Source of the DNA: CAYMKL01 sp964390805
GTDB taxonomy: Bacteria > Chloroflexota > Anaerolineae > VGOG01
Direction: 5' to 3'
Assembly (NCBI GenBank): GCA_964390805.1
Contig: CAYMKL010000192.1
Span: 1 to 9,522, forward strand
DNA: 9,522 bases
The notes under the pieces are model-generated. The model did no database searches, had not been told where the DNA came from, and was given only the letters and a program-made list of their open reading frames with translations. Both the position numbers and the translations under genes were made by a program. Positions 6,090-9,522 of this stretch are shown one piece after another (the first letter of the stretch is position 1; each line of letters opens with the position of its first letter).

Positions 6090-7262
6090 TTGCCTTTAGA
6101 ATTAGGTCCCATCAGCCAGCAAGTGGATAGGATGGCCGCCTCATTTGTGGCCGAGGAGCGCGGCGATCTGCTGAGGAGAGCTCGGGATCTCTTGTGTGAT
6201 GTGGATGCCAGGGAGTTGCGGGCCAAAGTACGCGACCGCCGCGAGAAATACCCCTGGCTGGTGGCTATCCCTGTCCAAAGTCTCAGCCAAACCTTCGCGC
6301 CCCCGCTGCCTCCCGCCGACTTCAGCATCATCGCCTCTGACGGCTCCTCGATTCCACCCGACCGCCACAGCTCGCTACGCTACTACGTGATCAACACCGG
6401 CCACGCCGTCCTCACCTACGGCCGCTATCCCAATGCCGATTTGGGTTCGGAAGGGCAGCTCTGTTTTGAGGATGACGACCTGTACTTGTCGCCTGGGCAA
6501 AAGAGCATCCCCATTGAGGGGGAGCGCCTGGGGGTGAAGATGCAAATCGCCGAATTGCAGGCGGCTTTGAAGGCCGTCCGGGCGGCTCCCGATCCGATGG
6601 TGGTGCTGAGGGACGGCTCCATGATCCTCTGGCCGTTGCAGAGCGAGGAGAAGGATGTCAAGGAGGAGTTTCTGGGCCAGTTTCTGAAGTGTCTGGATGG
6701 GTTTCGGGCAGCCAGCGTGCCTGTGATTGGCTACATCAGTTACACCGGCAGCCACGACGTGGCCAACGCCTTGCGGGTCTCCCTCTGCCAGGACGATCCA
6801 TCGGACTGTGAACATTGTTCCCTGGCCGGGGAGCAGCGGACGCTCTGCCGTTTCCTGGGCACGGCCCTGGATCGGCAGTTGTTCGAGGGCCTTCTTGAAG
6901 AAAGGCAGCGCTCCGACGTCTTCGAGAGCACCTCGGCCATCCTGAAAGAATACGAGAGCCACTGCATCCAGTTCTTCTACCTGAACGTGGGCGGCGAGGT
7001 GGTCCGCATTGAGGCCCCCCAGTGGGTCATGCGGGATGAGAGGATGCTGCACCTGGTGCACGCCTTGGTCTACGATCAGTGTCAGCGCAGCCCCGACTAT
7101 CCGCCCTATCCCCCGGTCCTACAGGAGGCCCATGAGCAGGCGGTCATCACCACGGCGGAGAGGCGGCTGGTAGAGGAACTGGTGGAGAGGGCTCTGGCGG
7201 AGCGGGGCGTCGTCTACGCCCGCTCGGCCAAGGACCGCAGCAAGCGGAGAAGAGGGGTGTAA
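6090..7262 (+). CDS. nurA: NurA-domain nuclease
   Basis: 390-aa NurA family protein. NurA is a manganese-dependent 5'-3' nuclease that in archaea forms a ring complex with the HerA helicase and resects DNA ends. The NurA catalytic fold is visible from FSIIASDGSS (78-87, metal-binding D84) through VVLRDGSMILWPL (171-183, D175), then VIGYISYTG (212-220) and a C-terminal FYLNVGGEVVRIEAPQWV (296-313). The N-terminal 75 residues are helical. An insert at 233-253 holds four cysteines (C233, C240, C243, C253), possibly a metal site. The start is TTG at 6090, with AGGGGG ending about 6 nt upstream; no in-frame ATG fits better. It is divergent from the sbcD operon and is followed by the HAS-barrel gene. 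The gene's TAA lies at the edge of a CCAATGA repeat array. No HerA gene is in the window. Confidence 0.88.
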   Translation: MPLELGPISQQVDRMAASFVAEERGDLLRRARDLLCDVDARELRAKVRDRREKYPWLVAIPVQSLSQTFAPPLPPADFSIIASDGSSIPPDRHSSLRYYVINTGHAVLTYGRYPNADLGSEGQLCFEDDDLYLSPGQKSIPIEGERLGVKMQIAELQAALKAVRAAPDPMVVLRDGSMILWPLQSEEKDVKEEFLGQFLKCLDGFRAASVPVIGYISYTGSHDVANALRVSLCQDDPSDCEHCSLAGEQRTLCRFLGTALDRQLFEGLLEERQRSDVFESTSAILKEYESHCIQFFYLNVGGEVVRIEAPQWVMRDERMLHLVHALVYDQCQRSPDYPPYPPVLQEAHEQAVITTAERRLVEELVERALAERGVVYARSAKDRSKRRRGV

Positions 7263-7346
7263 ATCCCAATGACCAATGAGCCAATGACCAAATCCCAATG
7301 ACCAATGACCAATGATAAAGACCATCTGACCAAGGACAATCTGACC
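7261..7346 (+). repeat. CCAATGA-type short tandem repeat array
   Basis: The 19-bp unit AAATCCCAATGACCAATGA occurs exactly at 7261-7279 and again at 7290-7308. CCAATGA heptamers fill between and after them, and degenerate ATCTGACC copies follow at about 7324-7346. The array starts on the last two bases of the nurA stop codon and reaches the ATG of the HAS-barrel gene. It contains several ATGs; one at 7305 is in frame with that gene and would add 14 low-complexity residues (TNDKDHLTKDNLT-type), which I do not accept as the start. Arrays of this sequence type recur in intergenic DNA of many environmental bacteria, to my recollection. Confidence 0.8.
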
Positions 7347-7961
7347 ATGAGAATAGGTGAAATCATTGAAACGGGAACCACGGGCTTTGTGGCCGAGAGC
7401 CTGGAACTACACCAGCCGCCGGCCCTGGGCAGCCTGGTGAAAGTCGAAGTGGGTGAAGGGGCCTGCGTTTACGGCGTGGTCAGCCACGGCACCACGGCTG
7501 GTTTGGATCCTGGCCGCCGCGCCGTGCGGCGCAGCAGTGAGGAGGTCTACGACGAGGCCATCTACGATGAGCACCCGGAGCTGAGGCACACCCTGCGCAC
7601 CGAGTTCAGCGTCCTCCTGGTGGGCTGTGTGGAGGACGAGGCCCTTCGCCAACACCTGCCCGCCCAGCCCCCGCCCCTTCACTACTCGGTGCAGCAGTGC
7701 ACGCAGGAGGAAGTGCGGGCCTTCAGCGAGCGGCTCTACTACCTGCGCTTGCTCCTCTTGGCTCCTGGCGAAGTGCCATCCGAGCAACTCCTGGCTGCCC
7801 ACGTCCGCCAGGCATATCGCCAGCGGGGCCAGGACAGCGAGTGGCTGGAGCGGGCCGCGCGGGAAGTCGCCGCCCTCCTCAAGCACGATTACGAGCGGTT
7901 GATGACGGTGTTGTATGGGATTGAGCCAGCGGCAACGGATGGACAGCGGATCAGGGGATGA
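7347..7961 (+). CDS. HAS-barrel domain protein (HerA/NurA-associated type)
   Basis: 204 aa from the ATG at 7347, with AAGGA about 10 nt upstream. The N-terminus (1-60), RIGEIIETGTTGFVAESLE then LGSLVKVEVGEGACVYGVVS, has the short-strand pattern of a HAS-barrel, the small beta domain at the front of HerA/FtsK-type DNA-pumping ATPases that docks NurA. Here it is free-standing, fused to a helical region (about 60-190) with no Walker motifs, so it is not an ATPase. A role as adaptor between NurA and a HerA encoded elsewhere is inferred. The C-terminus has been altered: at RLMTVLYGIEP (184-194) the gene runs into a palindromic insertion and ends with ten foreign residues (AATDGQRIRG). A 27-bp duplicate beyond the insertion preserves the likely original end, GIEPG then TAA at 8041-8043, which would give 195 aa. 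Probably still functional. Confidence 0.68.
   Translation: MRIGEIIETGTTGFVAESLELHQPPALGSLVKVEVGEGACVYGVVSHGTTAGLDPGRRAVRRSSEEVYDEAIYDEHPELRHTLRTEFSVLLVGCVEDEALRQHLPAQPPPLHYSVQQCTQEEVRAFSERLYYLRLLLLAPGEVPSEQLLAAHVRQAYRQRGQDSEWLERAAREVAALLKHDYERLMTVLYGIEPAATDGQRIRG
7901..7927 (+). repeat. 27-bp direct repeat, left copy (end of the HAS-barrel gene)
   Basis: Starts GATGACGGTG and ends GATTGAGCC; identical over 27 bp to 8010-8036. The bases flanking each copy differ at both ends, so the boundaries are exact. This copy encodes the in-frame MTVLYGIEP of the HAS-barrel protein. Confidence 0.95.
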
Positions 7962-8002
7962 GGAAGTGCGCATCCGTTTATCCGCTGCGTATCCGTTGTG
8001 GC
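7929..8002. mobile_element. Palindromic REP/MITE-like element between the direct repeats
   Basis: The arms 7929-7951 (GCGGCAACGGAT...CAGCGGAT) and 7980-8002 (ATCCGCTG...ATCCGTTGTGGC) are imperfect inverted repeats matching at 18 of 23 positions, around a 28-nt loop. CGGAT/ATCCG occurs five times, twice in the left arm and three times in the right half. The element has no coding capacity and is bracketed by an exact 27-bp duplication of the end of the HAS-barrel gene, as expected if it moved in and duplicated its target. The 27-bp duplication is long for a classical transposase, so template-switch insertion is an alternative. Confidence 0.65.
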
Positions 8003-8009
8003 AAAAGGG

Positions 8010-8036
8010 GATGACGGTGTTGTATGGGATTGAGCC
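8010..8036 (+). repeat. 27-bp direct repeat, right copy (relict end of the HAS-barrel gene)
   Basis: Exact copy of 7901-7927, 109 bp downstream. Read in the matching frame it gives MTVLYGIEP, followed by GGG and TAA (8041-8043), most likely the gene's original C-terminus and stop. It is now separated from the gene by a stop at 7959-7961. Confidence 0.9.
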
Positions 8037-8043
8037 TGGGTAA

Positions 8044-8198
8044 GGAGTGGCAGCAGTGGTTGAACGGAGCGCTGAGTTCGTTTACGAGGTTTCCATCCCG
8101 GCGCTGGTGAGCATGGAGAATGCAGTGGCCGCCAGCCGCCGCACCCTGCTAACCTCCCGGGCCAGCCACAGGACACCAGCGATTCCAGGTCAAGTCAA
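8044..8198. other. Stretch with no recognisable gene between the nurA pair and the PqqD-like gene
   Basis: A plus-strand reading frame open from 8047 joins the PqqD-like gene in frame, but its first 69 residues show no domain or family pattern, and the GC-rich hairpin lies inside it. A 28-codon frame (8024-8110) and the minus-strand frames are equally featureless. I see no good promoter; TTGAAC (8059-8064) with a poor -10 is the best weak candidate. I treat it as intergenic or as a decayed remnant. Confidence 0.4.
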
Positions 8199-8221
8199 GG
8201 GGGCGGCGGGCTGCCGCCCCC
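8199..8221. other. Perfect 9-bp GC-rich hairpin upstream of the PqqD-like gene
   Basis: GGGGGCGGC (8199-8207) and GCCGCCCCC (8213-8221) pair perfectly around the loop GGGCT. No T-tract follows on the plus strand and none precedes it that would serve the minus strand, so it is not a textbook intrinsic terminator. It may still block read-through from the HAS-barrel gene, or mark the boundary of the lower-GC locus that starts about 30 bp later. Confidence 0.6.
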
Positions 8222-8253
8222 ACACCACGTATCATAACGAGGCGGAACAAACA

Positions 8254-8727
8254 ATGAATTCACACATGCGCTTTAGAATCAGTGGGCCTCAGATCATCCA
8301 CGAGACCATTGACGAAGAGGTTATCATAATCAACCTCGACAATGGCAATTACTACAGTCTGGACAAGGTGGGTGCCGAAATCTGGGGCTTGGTCGAGAGC
8401 GGTGCTACAGTGAGGGAAACTGCTGAAGCGATTACCCACCGATACGAGGGCAGCCGCGCAGTTATAGAAACTGCTGTAAATCAATTGATTGCCGAATTTC
8501 AGCAGGAAGATCTCATTGTGCCTGATAAGGGGAAAGAACCTAGAAGCATCAAAGGGCTTAATACGCAAGCTGAAACTGGGATGGAAACAGAAAAGCCTGG
8601 TTTCGAAGCCCCCATCTTGCACAAATACACCGACATGCAGGATTTGCTCTTGTTGGACCCCATACATGAAGTTGACGAAGCTGGCTGGCCTCACACCAAT
8701 CCGGATTTCACTGATTGGGGCAACTAG
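8254..8727 (+). CDS. PqqD-like (RRE) protein with a C-terminal precursor-like tail
   Basis: 157 aa. Residues about 8-90 match the PqqD / RiPP recognition element fold, a small winged-helix domain that holds a precursor peptide's leader for modifying enzymes: VIIINLDNGNYYSLDKVGAEIW (23-44) then LVESGATVRETAEAI (46-60), a helix, and FQQEDLIV (82-89). After a polar linker (91-116) comes a tail atypical for PqqD: FEAPILHKY (117-125), TDMQDLLLLDPIHEV (126-140) and DEAGWP (141-146). F-x-x-P-x-L resembles the YxxPxL leader motif of lasso-type precursors, so the tail may be a tethered leader, a substrate, or a docking element. The ATG at 8254 is chosen because the domain begins just after it; the in-frame extension to 8047 is featureless. 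GAGG lies 11 nt upstream. The HPr-kinase-like gene follows 40 bp later, supporting a peptide-modification locus. Confidence 0.82.
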   Translation: MNSHMRFRISGPQIIHETIDEEVIIINLDNGNYYSLDKVGAEIWGLVESGATVRETAEAITHRYEGSRAVIETAVNQLIAEFQQEDLIVPDKGKEPRSIKGLNTQAETGMETEKPGFEAPILHKYTDMQDLLLLDPIHEVDEAGWPHTNPDFTDWGN

Positions 8728-8767
8728 CTTGAAAGGTCTTGAATTGCCTGCGGAGCAGCCATATTCG

Positions 8768-9522
8768 ATGACTATTGACCAGCTAGAACCCAGTGCCGAG
8801 TTACCTGCTGGAGTGGACACTTCCAGCAAGCCCGTTGCCTTCTTTCAGGACGTCTATGCGGCATTTCAAGACGCTGAAGGAGCGGCTGGAGGTGGTATTG
8901 ATCGCTTTTATAACATAGGCGGCTGTTCAGTCCAGCTACGTTTTGCTGGCTCTGCGCTGGTATCGCATATCACGCCAGCGCTTGCACACTTAGCTGCCGA
9001 GCCAGTTACTACGCCAGCGCTGACGATCTGTCTGTGGGACAGTGCTTCCACCGGTACAAGAATGCCTCCACCTGCTTGGCAGCCGGATGATCTAATGAGT
9101 CGCGGAAGAATACGAGGCTTCGATGACAAACGCATTCAGACAGCCTACCGGCTCGGGTTCAATGTGTTCAGTATGCTGGATAGAACACTAGATCTGGGTA
9201 TCTATTGGGTTTGGGATGCTCATCAAATCTCTTACCACGAACGTAGTTTCCCCTTGCGAACGATTCTGAACTGGTGGATGTCCAAACACGGACGTCAGTT
9301 CGCTCATGCCGGTGCAGTTGGGATACCTTCCGGCGGCGTCTTAGTTGCAGGGAAGGGTGGATCCGGCAAGTCTACTACGACCCTGGCTTGTCTCAATTCA
9401 GAGTTGCTCTACGTCGGTGATGATCATGTTCTGCTTAGCCAAGAGCCTTGCCCATTTGCCTACAGCATGGTAACTACTCAGGCCGTAAGCGTTCGTCAAG
9501 ATGTTCATAAAACCTCCACGAG
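8768..9522 (+). CDS. HPr-kinase-related ATPase of a peptide-modification locus (3' end cut by window)
   Basis: Open from the ATG at 8768 to the window edge, 251 codons without a stop. Its C-terminal part is the HprK/P kinase fold: FAHAGAVGIPSGGVLVAG (179-196) leads into a Walker A, GKGGSGKST (195-203), then LYVGDDHVLL (214-223) with the paired aspartates characteristic of HPr kinases. The 180 residues before it show no motif I recognise and match the variable N-terminus of HprK-related proteins in RiPP clusters. In some lasso-type loci such kinases phosphorylate the precursor; here a Ser/Thr kinase on a peptide is inferred. The binding site GGAG (8752-8755) is 12 nt upstream. An in-frame TTG at 8729, 2 bp after the PqqD-like stop, is an alternative start adding 13 residues. 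Base composition is visibly more AT-rich than nurA. Confidence 0.8.
   Translation, partial: MTIDQLEPSAELPAGVDTSSKPVAFFQDVYAAFQDAEGAAGGGIDRFYNIGGCSVQLRFAGSALVSHITPALAHLAAEPVTTPALTICLWDSASTGTRMPPPAWQPDDLMSRGRIRGFDDKRIQTAYRLGFNVFSMLDRTLDLGIYWVWDAHQISYHERSFPLRTILNWWMSKHGRQFAHAGAVGIPSGGVLVAGKGGSGKSTTTLACLNSELLYVGDDHVLLSQEPCPFAYSMVTTQAVSVRQDVHKTST

Noticed and set aside
6375..7061. 228-codon minus-strand frame inside nurA
   Set aside because: It is antisense to conserved NurA motifs, lacks a binding site and resembles no family.
7305..7346. Upstream ATG for the HAS-barrel gene
   Set aside because: It lies inside the CCAATGA repeat array and adds only low-complexity repeat translation; the ATG at 7347 begins directly at the domain.
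7261..7346. CRISPR array
   Set aside because: The repeats are short, with no unique spacers of regular length and no cas genes nearby.
8199..8221. Intrinsic terminator after the HAS-barrel gene
   Set aside because: The stem is strong but there is no T-tract on the plus strand, so it is listed only as a hairpin.
8047..8253. In-frame N-terminal extension of the PqqD-like protein
   Set aside because: The 69 extra residues are featureless, cross a GC-rich hairpin, and the PqqD domain begins immediately after the ATG at 8254.

Overview
The window reads as chromosomal DNA of a bacterium of moderately high GC. The gene set (a LytR-CpsA-Psr protein, an Mre11/SbcD nuclease facing a bacterial NurA and a HAS-barrel protein, a cyclic-di-GMP riboswitch, short intergenic palindromic repeats) fits Chloroflexota of the Anaerolineae type best. 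That placement is inference from gene content, not from a marker gene.

Left part, minus strand (1-5906). A four-gene same-strand block runs right to left: a small 74-aa protein, an SbcD/Mre11-like nuclease started with TTG, a large membrane protein (degenerate PP2C-like head, ten 13-residue Pro/Glu repeats, one membrane span, NHL-like propeller tail), and an LCP-family cell-envelope protein with its own extended -10 promoter. The first three look like one transcript from a promoter near 5974-6002. Beyond the LCP gene lies a 460-bp gene-free stretch. It holds a probable terminator, a perfect 20-bp palindrome, a consensus promoter and a cyclic-di-GMP-I riboswitch. The gene controlled by the riboswitch lies off the left edge.

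Centre (5907-8040). A compact divergent promoter region separates the nuclease operon from a plus-strand pair: nurA (TTG start) and a HAS-barrel protein. In archaea, NurA, HerA, Mre11 and Rad50 genes cluster. Here both nuclease subunits and a separate HAS-barrel are present, but neither ATPase (HerA, Rad50/SbcC) is in the window. Two kinds of short repeat surround the HAS-barrel gene: a CCAATGA-type tandem array before it, and a palindromic element flanked by an exact 27-bp duplication that rewrote its C-terminus.

Right part (8041-9522). After about 210 bp with no recognisable gene and a GC-rich hairpin comes what looks like the start of a RiPP-type peptide-modification locus of visibly lower GC. 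It begins with a PqqD-like (RRE) protein that carries an unusual C-terminal tail resembling a leader or precursor peptide. An HPr-kinase-related ATPase follows and is cut by the window edge. This pair is the strongest candidate for an undescribed system, and the rest of the cluster should lie just downstream.
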